A DNA stretch of 49,063 nt from Oceaniglobus roseus (GCF_002869745.1 NZ_PNOS01000037.1:1-49063); one strand, 5' to 3'. Positions 16,820 through 26,801 are shown, counted from the first letter of the stretch. The notes: generated by a model from the sequence alone, not told the origin. Numbers and translations are program-made.

Positions 16820-17590
16820 ATGAGATCGTCCAAGTCCCGCTCGCGGTCGAAGTCGAACCGCAACAACAGCAACCGGTCCGGTGTGAACATCGTGAACCGG
16901 GTGTTCGACAGTTCCGGCCCCGAGGGCAAGGTGCGCGGCACGCCGCAGCAGATCATCGACAAGTACAACCAGCTGGCCCGCGATGCGCAGCTCTCGAACG
17001 ACCGCGTGGCGGCCGAGAACTTCATGCAGCATTCCGAGCATTACACCCGGATGCTGGGCGAGGCGCAGCGCGAGATCGAGGCGCGGCGCGAGCAGGACCA
17101 GAACCAGCAGAACCGCCACCAGGGCGGCGGCCAGCAGAACAACAACAGCGGCAACCAGGGCCAGAACGACGGCAACCGCGGCGGCGGCAACGCCCACGGC
17201 GGCCAGGCCCGCGACGAGCGTAACGATCGCAACGATCAGAACGACGACCAGCCGCACCAGGACAAGCGCAGCCAGGGCGACGACCGGCAGCAGCCTCAGG
17301 CGCAGGGCGGCGACAGCCAGGACAGCGCGGCCTCGGACTCCTCCGATCCGCGCGACGCCCCGCGTCCGCGCAGCCGCAGCCGCCGGGACCGTTCCCCGCG
17401 CCAGGGCAGCAGCGACGACGTGATCGACACCAGCGACGGCTCGGGCGAGGAGAGCACCCTGGTCGAGACGCCGGAAAGCAAGCCGGCGCCCAAGCCGCGC
17501 CGCAGTCGCGCCAAGCCGAAGCCGAAGGGCGATCAGGCCGAGGGCGGCGACAGCTCGTCCGGCGGCAACACCCCGGAAGCGGCGGAGTAA
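16820..17590 (+). CDS. DUF4167 domain protein with a long low-complexity tail
   Basis: A 256-residue protein. Residues 1-80 hold the conserved DUF4167 region: an Arg/Ser/Asn-rich start (RSSKSRSRSKSNRNNSNR), then GKVRGTPQQIIDKYNQLARDA and helical YTRMLGEAQREIEARRE. Residues about 80-256 are predicted disordered and rich in Q, N, G, D, R and S, ending Lys/Pro/Glu-rich. The head looks nucleic-acid binding and the tail prion-like; both are inferences. The family is widespread in alphaproteobacteria; function unknown. Convergent with rsmA, 9 bp apart. Confidence 0.8.
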   Translation: MRSSKSRSRSKSNRNNSNRSGVNIVNRVFDSSGPEGKVRGTPQQIIDKYNQLARDAQLSNDRVAAENFMQHSEHYTRMLGEAQREIEARREQDQNQQNRHQGGGQQNNNSGNQGQNDGNRGGGNAHGGQARDERNDRNDQNDDQPHQDKRSQGDDRQQPQAQGGDSQDSAASDSSDPRDAPRPRSRSRRDRSPRQGSSDDVIDTSDGSGEESTLVETPESKPAPKPRRSRAKPKPKGDQAEGGDSSSGGNTPEAAE

Positions 17591-17599
17591 TCTTTGCGC

Positions 17600-18442
17600 T
17601 CAGCCCGAGGCTAGGCTGCGGGCAAGGGCGCAGAAGGCTTCCAGCGATACCTGCTCGGCCCGCTCGGTGGGCGCGATCCCGGCATTGGCCAGGTGCCGCT
17701 CGATCTCCGGATCGACACCCTTCAGCGACGAGCGCAGCATCTTTCGGCGCTGGTTGAAGGCCGCCGCCACAACCCGCTGCAACACCTTCGCATCGGCCGG
17801 AAAGCGCGGCGCGTCCAGCCGGGTGAAATGCACCACCGCGGAATGCACCTTCGGCGGCGGCGTGAAGGCCTCGGGCGGCAGCGACATGACGATGCGCGGC
17901 GTGGTGCGCCACTGGCTCAGGAGCGCGAGACGCCCATAGGCCTTGCCGCCGGGCTGCGCCACGATCCGCTCGGCCACCTCGCGCTGGAACATCAGCGTCA
18001 GGCTCTCCCAGAACGGCGGCCAGGACTGCGGCGTCAGCCAGCGCACCAGAAGCTCGGTCCCGACATTGTAGGGCAGGTTCGCCACGATCCGGACCGGCGC
18101 CGTCAGCCGTGCCGCCGCGTCGATCTCCAGCGCGTCGCCCTGCACCACCTCCAGCCGGCCTTCCGCCGCGGCGGCGATCTCGGCCAGGGCGGGCAGGCAG
18201 CGGGGATCCTTCTCCACCGCCAGCACCCGCCGCGCGCCCTGCGCAAGCAGCCCGCGGGTCAGGCCGCCGGGGCCGGGCCCGACCTCCAGCACGTCAGAGC
18301 CCGACAGATCCCCCGCCTGCCGCGCGATCTTCTCGGTCAGGTTCAGGTCCAGCAGGAAGTTCTGCCCGAGCGACTTCTTCGCCGCGAGCCCGTGGGCCGC
18401 GATCACCTTGGAAAGGCTCGGCAGGGTGTCGAGGCCGCTCAA
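17600..18442 (-). CDS. rsmA: 16S rRNA (adenine(1518)-N(6)/adenine(1519)-N(6))-dimethyltransferase
   Basis: A 280-residue KsgA/RsmA enzyme that dimethylates two adenines of the 16S helix 45 loop late in 30S assembly. Signatures: [10 protein letters not shown], the SAM loop [12 protein letters not shown], and the NLPY catalytic motif at 122-125. The start is a TTG at 18442; it gives the family-typical N-terminus ([18 protein letters not shown]) and no nearby ATG is available. A dispersed repeat element ends only 7 bp upstream of this TTG, between pdxA and rsmA. Last gene of the lptF-to-rsmA run. Confidence 0.95.
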   Translation of the reverse strand: MSGLDTLPSLSKVIAAHGLAAKKSLGQNFLLDLNLTEKIARQAGDLSGSDVLEVGPGPGGLTRGLLAQGARRVLAVEKDPRCLPALAEIAAAAEGRLEVVQGDALEIDAAARLTAPVRIVANLPYNVGTELLVRWLTPQSWPPFWESLTLMFQREVAERIVAQPGGKAYGRLALLSQWRTTPRIVMSLPPEAFTPPPKVHSAVVHFTRLDAPRFPADAKVLQRVVAAAFNQRRKMLRSSLKGVDPEIERHLANAGIAPTERAEQVSLEAFCALARSLASG

Positions 18443-18449
18443 GCCCGCA

Positions 18450-18487
18450 CCCTGCTTCTTCTTTGGAAAAATACTCCCCCCGGAGGG
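18450..18487 (-). repeat. dispersed terminator-like intergenic element, copy 2
   Basis: On the minus strand: CCCTCCGGGGGGAGTATTT, then TTCCAAAGAAGAAG and CAGGG. It has the same core and tail as copy 1 and lies in the same relation to its downstream gene: pointing toward it and ending a few bases before the start codon (TTG at 18442). Confidence 0.7.
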
Positions 18488-18500
18488 TCCGCCCTCTCCA

Positions 18501-19481
18501 TCATCCCGCCGCCCGGGCCTTCGCCATGCGATCGGCCATCCGGAGCGCCGCGATCAGCGAAGACGGATCGGCCAGCCCCTTGCCCGCGATGTCGTAGGCG
18601 GTGCCGTGGTCGGGGGAGGTGCGGATGAAGGGCAGGCCGAGGGTCACATTCACCCCGCCCGCGAAGTCGATGGTCTTGATCGGGATCAGCGCCTGGTCGT
18701 GGTACATGCAGACCGCCGCGTCATAGCGGGCGCGGGCGGGGGCATGGAACATCGTGTCGGCCGACATCGGCCCGATCAGAGACAGGCCCTCGGCGCGCAG
18801 CTCCTCCAGCACGGGGGCGACGATCTCGATCTCCTCGCGGCCCATGGCGCCGCCTTCGCCCGCGTGGGGGTTCAGCCCGGCGACGGCGATGCGGGGCCCG
18901 TCGATCCCGAAATCGCGGCAGAGCGCGGCGTGGGTGATGCGCAGGGTGTCGCGCAGCAGCTCCGGAGTGAGAGCTGCGGGCACCTCGGCCAGCGGCAGGT
19001 GGATCGTCGTCGGCACCACGCGCAGGGCGTCGCAGGCCAGCATCATCACCACCCGCTCGACCCCTGCGAGGGCGGCGAGGAACTCGGTATGGCCCGGAAA
19101 GGCGAAGGCGGCGCCGTCCTTCAGCGCCTTCTTGTGGATCGGGTTGGTGCAGAGCGCCGCGGCCTTGCCCGTCTGCACCAGCTCGACCCCGCGGCGGATC
19201 GCGCCGATCGTGCCTTCGGCATTGGCCGGGTCCGGGTGGCCCGGGCGCGCGGGCGCCGCGAAGGCGTGGGGCAGGACGGGCAGGGCGGTGCGGGCCGCCC
19301 CTGGTGCCTCGGCCGGATCCGCGATCTCGGCGATGTCCGCGGTGTCGGGCAGGTGCCGGGGATCGCCGATCAGGAAGAACGGCAGGTCCGCGCCCAGCAC
19401 CCGCCAGGCGGCCACGGCGATTTCCGGGCCGATGCCCGACGGGTCGCCGCAGCTGAGCGCGATCGGTGCGGCAGCGCTCAT
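18501..19481 (-). CDS. pdxA: 4-hydroxythreonine-4-phosphate dehydrogenase
   Basis: A 326-residue PdxA, the NAD-dependent enzyme of pyridoxal-phosphate synthesis. Visible signatures: [10 protein letters not shown] near the N-terminus, [28 protein letters not shown], and the C-terminal YHDQ...[14 protein letters not shown] with the metal-binding histidines. The ATG at 19481 overlaps the surA stop by 4 bp. The surA-pdxA-rsmA order is also common in gammaproteobacteria. Confidence 0.96.
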   Translation of the reverse strand: MSAAAPIALSCGDPSGIGPEIAVAAWRVLGADLPFFLIGDPRHLPDTADIAEIADPAEAPGAARTALPVLPHAFAAPARPGHPDPANAEGTIGAIRRGVELVQTGKAAALCTNPIHKKALKDGAAFAFPGHTEFLAALAGVERVVMMLACDALRVVPTTIHLPLAEVPAALTPELLRDTLRITHAALCRDFGIDGPRIAVAGLNPHAGEGGAMGREEIEIVAPVLEELRAEGLSLIGPMSADTMFHAPARARYDAAVCMYHDQALIPIKTIDFAGGVNVTLGLPFIRTSPDHGTAYDIAGKGLADPSSLIAALRMADRMAKARAAG

Positions 19482-20740
19482 TCGTAGCGGACGATGGTCG
19501 CGTTGGCCTTCAGCTCGGCCAGCAGCGCGTTGGCCGAGGCGGTCAGCCGCTCGCCGACGATGCCCTGCCGGATCGCGTCGCGGTTGGCATCCTCGGCGCC
19601 TGCCGGGCGGCGGTCGCAGAGCATGAGGAAGATCAGCGTCTGCCCGCCCGCGCGGGTCAGCGCGGTCGACACCTCGCCGGGATCGAGCTTGGCCAGCTCC
19701 ATCGCCAGGTCGCCGGGCACCTGGGCCGCGGGACGGGTGGCGCGCTCCAGCTGCGACTCGGGCAGGCCCTTGGCGACTCCGTAGAGGTCGTCGCAGGTGT
19801 CCACGCGGGCCTCGATCCGGGCCGCCTCGGCCAGCGCCTCGGGGCTGCGGCCGCCGGGGATGAAGAAGGCGGCATAGTCGATCTCGGTGTCGGTCGGCGC
19901 ACTGACCGAGGTCTCCTCCAGCGCGCGCAGCTGGAACAGCGCGATGGCGTTCGGCAGCGCGATCGGCTGCGTCACCTGGCCGACCTTGAGGCTCAGCACC
20001 TGCTGGGCCACCTCGGGGGGCAGGTTCGCGAGCGGAATCCAGTCGATCCGCCCGCCCGCGCCGCGCGACTGCGAGGCGGAATAGCGGCGCGCGGCGTCGG
20101 CGAAGGCGGGCAGGGTGGTGATGCGGCTGATCTCGCGCGCCCGCGCTTCCGCCTGGGCCTGGGCCGCCGGCGTGTTGGCGGGCAGGATGACCTCGCTCAG
20201 GAGCACGCGGATGTTGCTGGTGGCGGGGCCGCGGCGGATCTGGCGGTCGACCTCGGTCTCGGACACCGGGATCTTGCCGACGAAGCGCTCCTGCACGACC
20301 TTGCGCCAGGTCACGCCGGTCGCCACGAAGTCGCGGAAGCTTTCCTCGGACACGCCGGCGGAGGCGAGCGCCTTGATGAACTCCTCGCGCGAGAGGTTGG
20401 CGCGGCCGGCGAATTCCTCCTGCCCGGCCACCACTTCGGCCGGGGTCACGGTGATGCCCAGGCGCTTGGCCTCCTGGAGTTGCAGCCGTTCCTCGATCAG
20501 CGCGGTCAGCGCCGATTCCCGCGGATCGCCCGGCGCGCGGAAGAGCTGGAGCATCTGCGCCCTCTGGTCGAGCTCGTAGGCGGTGATCACGCGGTCGTTG
20601 ACCTTCGCGACGGGGGTGAACGGGCTTTGCGCCTGCGCGGACGGTGCCACGGCGGCAAGGGCGCTCAGCAGGAGGGCGATCAGCAGCAGCGCGCCCGGCA
20701 GGCGGCGCGCCGGGCTCCGGCGGGCGGTAAGGTCGGTCAT
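19478..20740 (-). CDS. surA: periplasmic peptidyl-prolyl isomerase / outer-membrane-protein chaperone SurA
   Basis: A 420-residue protein. The ATG at 20740 starts a signal peptide (hydrophobic ALLLIALLLSALAAVAPSAQA). A SurA N-terminal chaperone domain follows (VNDRVITAYELDQRAQML, LIEERLQLQEAKRLG), then a parvulin-like domain (SNIRVLLSEVILPA ... GGRIDWIPLANLPPEVAQQVLSLKVGQVTQPI). It has one clear parvulin domain rather than two. It would escort barrel proteins, including the LptD encoded just upstream, to the outer membrane. An upstream in-frame codon at 20827 lies in the intergenic spacer and is rejected. Confidence 0.92.
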   Translation of the reverse strand: MTDLTARRSPARRLPGALLLIALLLSALAAVAPSAQAQSPFTPVAKVNDRVITAYELDQRAQMLQLFRAPGDPRESALTALIEERLQLQEAKRLGITVTPAEVVAGQEEFAGRANLSREEFIKALASAGVSEESFRDFVATGVTWRKVVQERFVGKIPVSETEVDRQIRRGPATSNIRVLLSEVILPANTPAAQAQAEARAREISRITTLPAFADAARRYSASQSRGAGGRIDWIPLANLPPEVAQQVLSLKVGQVTQPIALPNAIALFQLRALEETSVSAPTDTEIDYAAFFIPGGRSPEALAEAARIEARVDTCDDLYGVAKGLPESQLERATRPAAQVPGDLAMELAKLDPGEVSTALTRAGGQTLIFLMLCDRRPAGAEDANRDAIRQGIVGERLTASANALLAELKANATIVRYE

Positions 20741-20814
20741 CGGGCGACTGCTCCCCTCAAAGGTCTTGTCGTCTCGTTTGGCCTCCGGCGCCGCGCGCCG
20801 GGTGGCGGTGTGGT

Positions 20815-22980
20815 TCAGCGGGCGCAACTGCGCCGGTAGGATTCGTCGTTGCGTCCCGACCCGAAACCGGCCAGCGACACGTTGACGCCGAAATCCGTGC
20901 TCGGCTCCACACTAGTCGATGAGGTGAACCGGCGCGAGAGCGAAAGATCCACCGTCAGGCACTCGGAGCGGTACTGCAGCCCCAGCCCCGCCTCGGCCGC
21001 CTGGTCGTTCACCAGGTCGTAGCGGCTGTTGAAGCTGCCGGTCCAGTGGCGCGACAGGCGGCGGCGGGTGTCGAGCGCGATTTCGTGCAGGGGGTCGGGG
21101 CGGTTCTCGGCCGCGTCGGCCTTGAGCCAGAGATAGGAGGCGCCGATGGCGGTGCGGGCGTTCTGCCAGGCCAGCCGCGCCTCGCTGCGCGAAAAGTCGA
21201 ACTGGTCGTCGAACAGGGATCGCTGGGTCAGCGCGAAGCTGTTGCCGATCCGCAGCTGCAGCGCCGCCAGCCAGTCCGAGCGGGCGCCGGAAAGCCCGCT
21301 GCCCGCGGAGAACTGCCCGAGGTCGCTGGCGCGGTAGACCCGGCCGACGGTGGTGCCGATGGACCAGCCCGCGGGGTCGAACCGGGTCCAGCTGAGGCCG
21401 ACGTTGGTGCGCGTCCCCTGCTCGCGGGCGTCGATGCCGGGATAGCGGGAGATGGCGAAGAGGTTGCCCTCGTCGAACTCCACCAGCACCGAATCCTCGT
21501 TCGGCACGGCGCTGCCGTTGGTGTCGGCCCATGCCACCTGCACGATGGGCTCGAGCACCTGGTAGGCGCCGCTCGCCTCGGTCTTGTGGAAGGGCCAGCG
21601 CAGCTCGAGGCTCGCCTGCCGCGTGACGCGGCCGGTGGTGGTGTCGAAGGCGCTGTCCTGCCGCGTGTCGTAGCTGTCGGCGGCGAAGCCCAGCATCCCG
21701 GTCGCCACGATGCCGAGCGGCAGCTCGACGCTGCGGCGGAAGTCGGCCGAGAGACCGATGCGGCTGACGTCGCGCCCGACGCCGTCCAGGCGCGACGCGC
21801 GCACCAGGCTCGCCGCGTCGATGCCAAGGCGCATCTCGCCGCCGAGGGGGAACAGGCGGCGTTCGTAGTTGACGTAGGCATAGGTGCCGGGCAGCTGGTC
21901 GCGGATCGGGATCTCGGATTCGCGCAGGGTGCGGAAGTCGGTCACGCTGGCGATGAACAGGTCGCGGCGCCGGGCGCGCGAGATCTTCACCTCGCTCGCC
22001 AGCCGGTCGCGGTCGGAATAGCCGTAGTCGAGCAGGTAGGCGGTGTCGGAGACGAGCTGAAGGTCGAACTCCAGCCGGAAGTCCCGCGGCAGCACGAAGT
22101 CGCCCTCGCCGAACAGGTAGTACCGCGGATCCTCGACGCCCAGGTCGTCCTTCGAGATCGCGCCCTCGAAGCTGATCGTCCCGGTGCGGAACGCCTGCCG
22201 GTATTCCGCCTGGAGGGTGCGGGTGCGCGACGAGACGTAGGGCGTCAGCGTCAGGTCGGCGCTGTCGCCGAGGCGGATGAAGTAGGGCAGCTTCAGCCCC
22301 GTCGACAGCAGCGAGGTGGAGCGGACGGAGGGCAGGAGGAAACCTGTGGCGCGGGTCAGCGTCGGGTCGGGCAGGCGCAGGCGCGGGGAATAGAAGATCG
22401 GGATGCCGAGGAAGCGGAACTGCGCGTGGTCGAAGTAGATCTGCCGCTCCTGGCGGTCGTGGATGATGCGCCGGGCGCGGATTTCCCACGTCGGGCGGGG
22501 GTTCGACGGGCAGACCTCGCAGGAGGAGGCGACGGAGCGCGACAGCTGGGTATAGCGGCCGTCGACGAAGGCGATCTCGTTCGCGGCCAGTTGCAGCTGC
22601 TGCTCCAGCACCAGCCGGGCCGAGACGAGGATGCCGTTCTGCAGGTCGCGGTCCAGCTCGGCCTGGTCGGCGACGACGATGATCGCGCCGTCCCGGTCGG
22701 TGACGGTGATCGGCCCCTCGATCTTCAGCCGCTCGCCCGCCTTCGCATAGATGACGCGGCGCGCCTTCAGGCGGGTGGTGCCGTACAGCACCTCGACATC
22801 GCCCTCGGCCACCAGCTCCTCGGTGCGGCTGACCCGGACCCGGTCGGCGACCAGCGTGGCGGTCTGCGGACCGGCCTGTTCCGTCGCTTGTGCCTGGCCT
22901 TGGGTCTGTGCCCGCGTCGGCAGGGTCGGCGCCGCGAGGGCCGTCGTCATCAGGAGCAGGACGAGAAGGCGCCGCATCAT
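20815..22980 (-). CDS. lptD: LPS assembly outer-membrane protein LptD
   Basis: A 721-residue protein. Signal peptide (MMRRLLVLLLMTTALAAPTLPTRA), an N-terminal OstA/LptA-like beta-jellyroll (about 40-140: LVADRVRVSRTEELVAEGDVEVLYG), then a long C-terminal beta-barrel. It inserts LPS into the outer leaflet with LptE. Four cysteines stand out: two in CEVC (N-terminal domain) and two near the C-terminus (SEC, RRSC), matching the two-plus-two arrangement that makes interdomain disulfides in E. coli LptD. The start ATG overlaps the lptG stop by 4 bp. LptE is not recognisable in the window. Confidence 0.95.
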   Translation of the reverse strand: MMRRLLVLLLMTTALAAPTLPTRAQTQGQAQATEQAGPQTATLVADRVRVSRTEELVAEGDVEVLYGTTRLKARRVIYAKAGERLKIEGPITVTDRDGAIIVVADQAELDRDLQNGILVSARLVLEQQLQLAANEIAFVDGRYTQLSRSVASSCEVCPSNPRPTWEIRARRIIHDRQERQIYFDHAQFRFLGIPIFYSPRLRLPDPTLTRATGFLLPSVRSTSLLSTGLKLPYFIRLGDSADLTLTPYVSSRTRTLQAEYRQAFRTGTISFEGAISKDDLGVEDPRYYLFGEGDFVLPRDFRLEFDLQLVSDTAYLLDYGYSDRDRLASEVKISRARRRDLFIASVTDFRTLRESEIPIRDQLPGTYAYVNYERRLFPLGGEMRLGIDAASLVRASRLDGVGRDVSRIGLSADFRRSVELPLGIVATGMLGFAADSYDTRQDSAFDTTTGRVTRQASLELRWPFHKTEASGAYQVLEPIVQVAWADTNGSAVPNEDSVLVEFDEGNLFAISRYPGIDAREQGTRTNVGLSWTRFDPAGWSIGTTVGRVYRASDLGQFSAGSGLSGARSDWLAALQLRIGNSFALTQRSLFDDQFDFSRSEARLAWQNARTAIGASYLWLKADAAENRPDPLHEIALDTRRRLSRHWTGSFNSRYDLVNDQAAEAGLGLQYRSECLTVDLSLSRRFTSSTSVEPSTDFGVNVSLAGFGSGRNDESYRRSCAR

Positions 22981-24071
22981 CCGTCCTCCCAGTGCAGCAG
23001 CAGCCCGAGCGGCAGCAGGATCGCCGCGACGGGCGGGCCCCAGGCGGCGAGCATGACGGGGATCTGCCCGTTCTCCCCGAGGATCTGCGCGAAGTTGCGG
23101 ATGAAGTAGAGCGAGAAGCCGAGGGCGAGGGACAGCATCACCATCAGCCCGGTGCGCCCGAACCGGGTGTGGCGCATGGTGAAGCAGGCGCCGACCAGCA
23201 CCATGGCGACCAGCAGCAGCGGCAGCGCCAGCTCCATCTGGAGCCAGACTTGGTGCTTCCGGGCCGAGAAGCCGGCGGTTTCCAGCTGGTCGATGAACTG
23301 CGGCAGCTCCCAGATCGGGATGGCCGAAGGAGTGCCGAAACTGTCGAGGATCTGGCTGCGGGTCAGGTTCGAGGGCAGGCGATAGCTCGGGTAGAGGGTC
23401 GCCTCGCTTTCCGGGTTGGCCCGGTCGAAGCGCCATTCCTTGACGCCGCGAAGCTCCCAGGCGCCGGGCAGAAGCTGGGCGCTGTCGGCCTCCAGCCGGA
23501 AGGCGGGGCCGGTTTCGGGGGTGAAGCCGATGAAGGTCACGCCGTAAAGCTCGGTGCCGTCGAGGTTGGCGCGGTCGGCGCGGATCACCGTCTGCACGCC
23601 GTTCTCGCCCTGGCGCAGCCACAGCCCCTCGCGGCTGATCGACATCACCGACTGGTCGCCGTTCGAGAAGCTGTCGGAGACGGCCTCGTAGGTCTTCGAG
23701 GTGGCGGCGACGATGGGGTTGAAGATCGCGACGGCGAAGATCCCGATCAGCAATGCCACAGCCACCGGCGCGCCGAGGCTGCGCAGGGCCGACCGGCCGG
23801 CGGCGCGGGTGACCACCATCTCCGAGGTGCGGGCGAGGGACAGGAACAGCGTCAGCGTGGCGAGGATCATCACCAGCGGCAGGATGACGTAGAGGCTTTC
23901 GGGAACGTGCAGGATGGTGAGCCCCAGGAGCTGGAGGAAGGTGACGTCGCTGCTGTCGAACTTGCGCACCTGCTCGACCAGGTCCAGCAGCACGAGGATC
24001 GCGGTGAAGATCGCCAGCACCGACAGGAATGTCGTGAGGAAGCGGCGGGCGAAGTAGAGGTGCAGCGTCAT
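22977..24071 (-). CDS. lptG: LPS export ABC transporter permease LptG
   Basis: A 364-residue YjgP/YjgQ-family inner-membrane permease: three N-terminal helices, a periplasmic jellyroll domain (about 130-265) and three C-terminal helices. With LptF and the ATPase LptB (not in the window) it extracts LPS from the inner membrane. The ATG at 24071 gives the usual MTLHLYFARRFL start and overlaps the lptF stop by 4 bp; the open frame upstream lies inside lptF. Confidence 0.94.
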   Translation of the reverse strand: MTLHLYFARRFLTTFLSVLAIFTAILVLLDLVEQVRKFDSSDVTFLQLLGLTILHVPESLYVILPLVMILATLTLFLSLARTSEMVVTRAAGRSALRSLGAPVAVALLIGIFAVAIFNPIVAATSKTYEAVSDSFSNGDQSVMSISREGLWLRQGENGVQTVIRADRANLDGTELYGVTFIGFTPETGPAFRLEADSAQLLPGAWELRGVKEWRFDRANPESEATLYPSYRLPSNLTRSQILDSFGTPSAIPIWELPQFIDQLETAGFSARKHQVWLQMELALPLLLVAMVLVGACFTMRHTRFGRTGLMVMLSLALGFSLYFIRNFAQILGENGQIPVMLAAWGPPVAAILLPLGLLLHWEDG

Positions 24072-25192
24072 GCGGGCGACCGCCGGAAGGTGCGGCCCAG
24101 CAGCCCCGGCCGCCCCGCGAACCAGAGCAGCACCAGCGACAGCGCGAAGCTGCAGAGCGCGGGCGCATAGACCAGCGGCCAGAGCCCGTCGGCCCGCCCC
24201 GCATCGGTCGCCGCGTTGTCCAGCAGCTGCACCGCGATCAGACAGAAGATCGCCACCACCATCTGCCGCCACATCCCGAACCGGCTGAATCCGCCAAGGA
24301 GCAGCACCGAGAAGCCCAGAAGCGGCGTCAGCGCCCCGGTCAGCGCATCGGCGAAGCGGGCGTGCCCGTCGTAGAGCAGGGCGCCGCGCGGCGTGGCCGT
24401 CTCCTGCTCCAGCGCCTTGTCGGGAAACAGCAGCTCGAGCGTGCCGACCTGGCGCACAGCCCGGGCGCCGACGCCCGGCAGGTCGACGACCGAGGCGAGG
24501 TCGAAGGCGAACTCCTCGAACCGGGTGGTCGAAAGCCGGTCGGTCTTCAGGTCGAGGCTCTGCACCAGCCCCTTGTACATCAGCAGTTTCGGCCCGTTGT
24601 CCGAGCGCAGCAGCAGCGCGCGTTCCGCCGAGTAGTTGGTGCGCACCCCCGAGGCCCGGGCATCGGCCAGGAAGATGTCGCGCAGCTCGCCCTCCGGCGT
24701 GATGTCGCGGACATAGAAGGTGACGCCGTCCGCGGGGTGCAGGAAGGTGCCGTCGCGCAGCAGCCGGGCGGTCACGTTCTCGGACACCTCCGCGGTCCTC
24801 GCGGCAAGCTGGGTCATGCTGGCGGGCACCAGGACATGGACCAGCACCGAGATCAGCAGCGCCACGACGGCGCCGAAGACCAGCATCGGGCGGGCGAGGC
24901 GGTAGGGCGAGAAGCCGCTGGCCTGCACCACCACAAGCTCGCTTTCCGAGGACATGCGGTTGGTGACGTAGAGCGCGGCGGCGAAGGCCGAGACGGGCAG
25001 GACCGCGCGGATCAGGTTCGGCAGGCTGAGCGCGGTGAATTCCAGGAAGACGAAGGCGGACTGGCCGCTGGCGGTCAGCTGGTCGAACAGCGACACGGCC
25101 CGGTTGACCCAGTAGACCAGAACCAGCACGAGGGAGAAGAAGCCGAACACCCACATCAGCTGCGACTGCACATATCGGTCGAATCTGGCCAC
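24068..25192 (-). CDS. lptF: LPS export ABC transporter permease LptF
   Basis: A 374-residue YjgP/YjgQ-family permease with the same plan as LptG (three helices, periplasmic domain, three helices). The N-terminus ARFDRYVQSQLMWVFGFFSLVLVLVYWVN is typical. The start codon is GTG at 25192, preceded by GGAAAGGGA. It is the first gene of the envelope run; the promoter should be in the 139 bp shared with divergent pepA. Shared operon with surA suggests co-supply of chaperone and LPS machinery. Confidence 0.94.
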   Translation of the reverse strand: MARFDRYVQSQLMWVFGFFSLVLVLVYWVNRAVSLFDQLTASGQSAFVFLEFTALSLPNLIRAVLPVSAFAAALYVTNRMSSESELVVVQASGFSPYRLARPMLVFGAVVALLISVLVHVLVPASMTQLAARTAEVSENVTARLLRDGTFLHPADGVTFYVRDITPEGELRDIFLADARASGVRTNYSAERALLLRSDNGPKLLMYKGLVQSLDLKTDRLSTTRFEEFAFDLASVVDLPGVGARAVRQVGTLELLFPDKALEQETATPRGALLYDGHARFADALTGALTPLLGFSVLLLGGFSRFGMWRQMVVAIFCLIAVQLLDNAATDAGRADGLWPLVYAPALCSFALSLVLLWFAGRPGLLGRTFRRSPA

Positions 25193-25331
25193 CCGGCGTC
25201 CCTTTCCGCCCCCCTCCGGCGGCGCTCTCGCGCGACCCTAGACCATCGTCGGCGGCTGGAAAACTCCCTTCTGGCAAAGCGGGCCGCGCGGGGCTAGGTA
25301 TGGCTCACCGTCGCAACAGCAGGATACCTCC
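25193..25331. promoter_or_regulatory. divergent intergenic region lptF / pepA
   Basis: 139 bp between two divergent start codons, expected to hold both promoters. A CTAGGTAT near 25293-25300 could be a -10 region for pepA. No convincing -35/-10 pair with good spacing was found on either strand. No strong Shine-Dalgarno precedes the pepA ATG. Confidence 0.3.
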
Positions 25332-26801
25332 ATGACCACGCCGAGCTCCGTCACCGTCGCCGCCACCGATCTGGACGCCATCGCCGCCTTCGAGGGGGTC
25401 GTGGCCGTCGCCGTGGCGCCGGACGGAACGATGGGGCCGGCGGCGAAGCGGGTGAACAAGCTGACGAAGGGCGCGCTGGAGCGCTTCTGCGCGGCCAAGG
25501 CGTTCGAGAAGCTGGACGAGGGGGAGGTGCAGAGCTTCGCCTGGCCCGCGGGCATGGCGGCCAGCGCCGTGGTGCTGGTGAAGCTCGACAAGCGGGCGGC
25601 GGGCGCGGATGCGCGGGCGGCGGGCGTCGCGATCCGCCGCGCGGGCGGCAGCAAGCCGCTGCTGCTGCTGCCCCACGCGGGCAAGGGCGCGGCGGCGATG
25701 GCCCTTGGCGCGGCGCTGCGCGCCTACGACTACACCGACCAGAAATCGAAGTCGGACGGCGAACCGGCGGGCGCGATCACGCTCATGGTCGCCAAGCCCG
25801 AGGAGGTGGAGGCCGAGGCCGGGCTGATCGACGCGCTGGCCCAGGGCGTCTTCTTCACCCGCGACCTGGTGAACGCCCCCGCCAACATCCTGACCACCAC
25901 CGAGTTCGCGGCGCGGCTGGAAGGGCTTCGCGAGCTCGGCGTCGAGGTCGAGGTGCTGGAGGAGGCGGATCTGGAGAAGCTCGGGATGCGCACCCTGCTG
26001 GCCGTGGGTCAGGGCAGCGAGAGCCCCTCGAAGGTCGTCGTGATGCAGTGGAAGGGCGGCGGCGACGAGAACCCCTTCGCGCTGATCGGCAAGGGCGTGG
26101 TCTTCGACACCGGCGGCATCTCGCTGAAGCCCGCCGCGGGCATGGAAGACATGACCATGGACATGGGCGGGGCCGGCACCGTCTCGGGCGTGATGAAGAC
26201 GCTGGCGCTGAGGAAGGCGAAGGCGAACGTCGTCGGCCTTGTCGGGCTGGTCGAGAACATGCCGGACGGCAAGGCCCAGCGTCCCGGCGATGTCGTGACC
26301 TCGATGAAGGGCGACACGGTCGAGGTCATCAATACCGACGCCGAGGGGCGCCTCGTGCTGGCCGACGTGCTCTGGTACGCGCAGGAACGGTTCCAGCCGG
26401 TGGGCATGGTCGACCTCGCGACGCTCACGGGGGCCATCATCATCGGCCTCGGGCACGAGAACGCCGGTGTCTTCTCGAACAACGACGTGCTGTGCAACGC
26501 CTTCCTGAAGGCCGCAGAGGCCGAGGGCGAGGGCGCCTGGCGGATGCCGCTCGGCAAGGGCTATGCCAAGATGCTGAAGTCGCGGATCGCCGACGTGAAG
26601 AACATCGGCGGGCGGCCCGCGGGGTCGATCACCGCGGCCGAGTTCCTGCACCGCTTCGTCAAGGACGGCACGCCCTGGATCCATCTCGACATCGCCGGCG
26701 TCGCCTCGACCACGTCGGACTCGGTCCATGCGCCCAAGGGCGCCTCGGGCTGGGGTGTGCTGTCGCTGAACCGGATGATCCGGGACATGTTCGAAAGCTG
26801 A
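25332..26801 (+). CDS. pepA: leucyl aminopeptidase (M17 family)
   Basis: A 489-residue cytosol aminopeptidase. The M17 signature NTDAEGRL is at residues 334-341, and GKGVVFDTGGISLKP with the metal-binding Lys/Asp region is upstream of it. The two-domain layout and length match PepA/LAP enzymes that cleave N-terminal residues from peptides. In related genomes it is usually followed by holC; here a VOC gene lies between them. Divergent from lptF. Confidence 0.96.
   Translation: MTTPSSVTVAATDLDAIAAFEGVVAVAVAPDGTMGPAAKRVNKLTKGALERFCAAKAFEKLDEGEVQSFAWPAGMAASAVVLVKLDKRAAGADARAAGVAIRRAGGSKPLLLLPHAGKGAAAMALGAALRAYDYTDQKSKSDGEPAGAITLMVAKPEEVEAEAGLIDALAQGVFFTRDLVNAPANILTTTEFAARLEGLRELGVEVEVLEEADLEKLGMRTLLAVGQGSESPSKVVVMQWKGGGDENPFALIGKGVVFDTGGISLKPAAGMEDMTMDMGGAGTVSGVMKTLALRKAKANVVGLVGLVENMPDGKAQRPGDVVTSMKGDTVEVINTDAEGRLVLADVLWYAQERFQPVGMVDLATLTGAIIIGLGHENAGVFSNNDVLCNAFLKAAEAEGEGAWRMPLGKGYAKMLKSRIADVKNIGGRPAGSITAAEFLHRFVKDGTPWIHLDIAGVASTTSDSVHAPKGASGWGVLSLNRMIRDMFES

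Noticed and set aside
20912-22489. 525-codon minus frame within lptD
   Set aside because: Alternate frame of lptD with Arg/Pro/Ala composition; lptD frame has signal peptide, OstA domain and paired cysteines.
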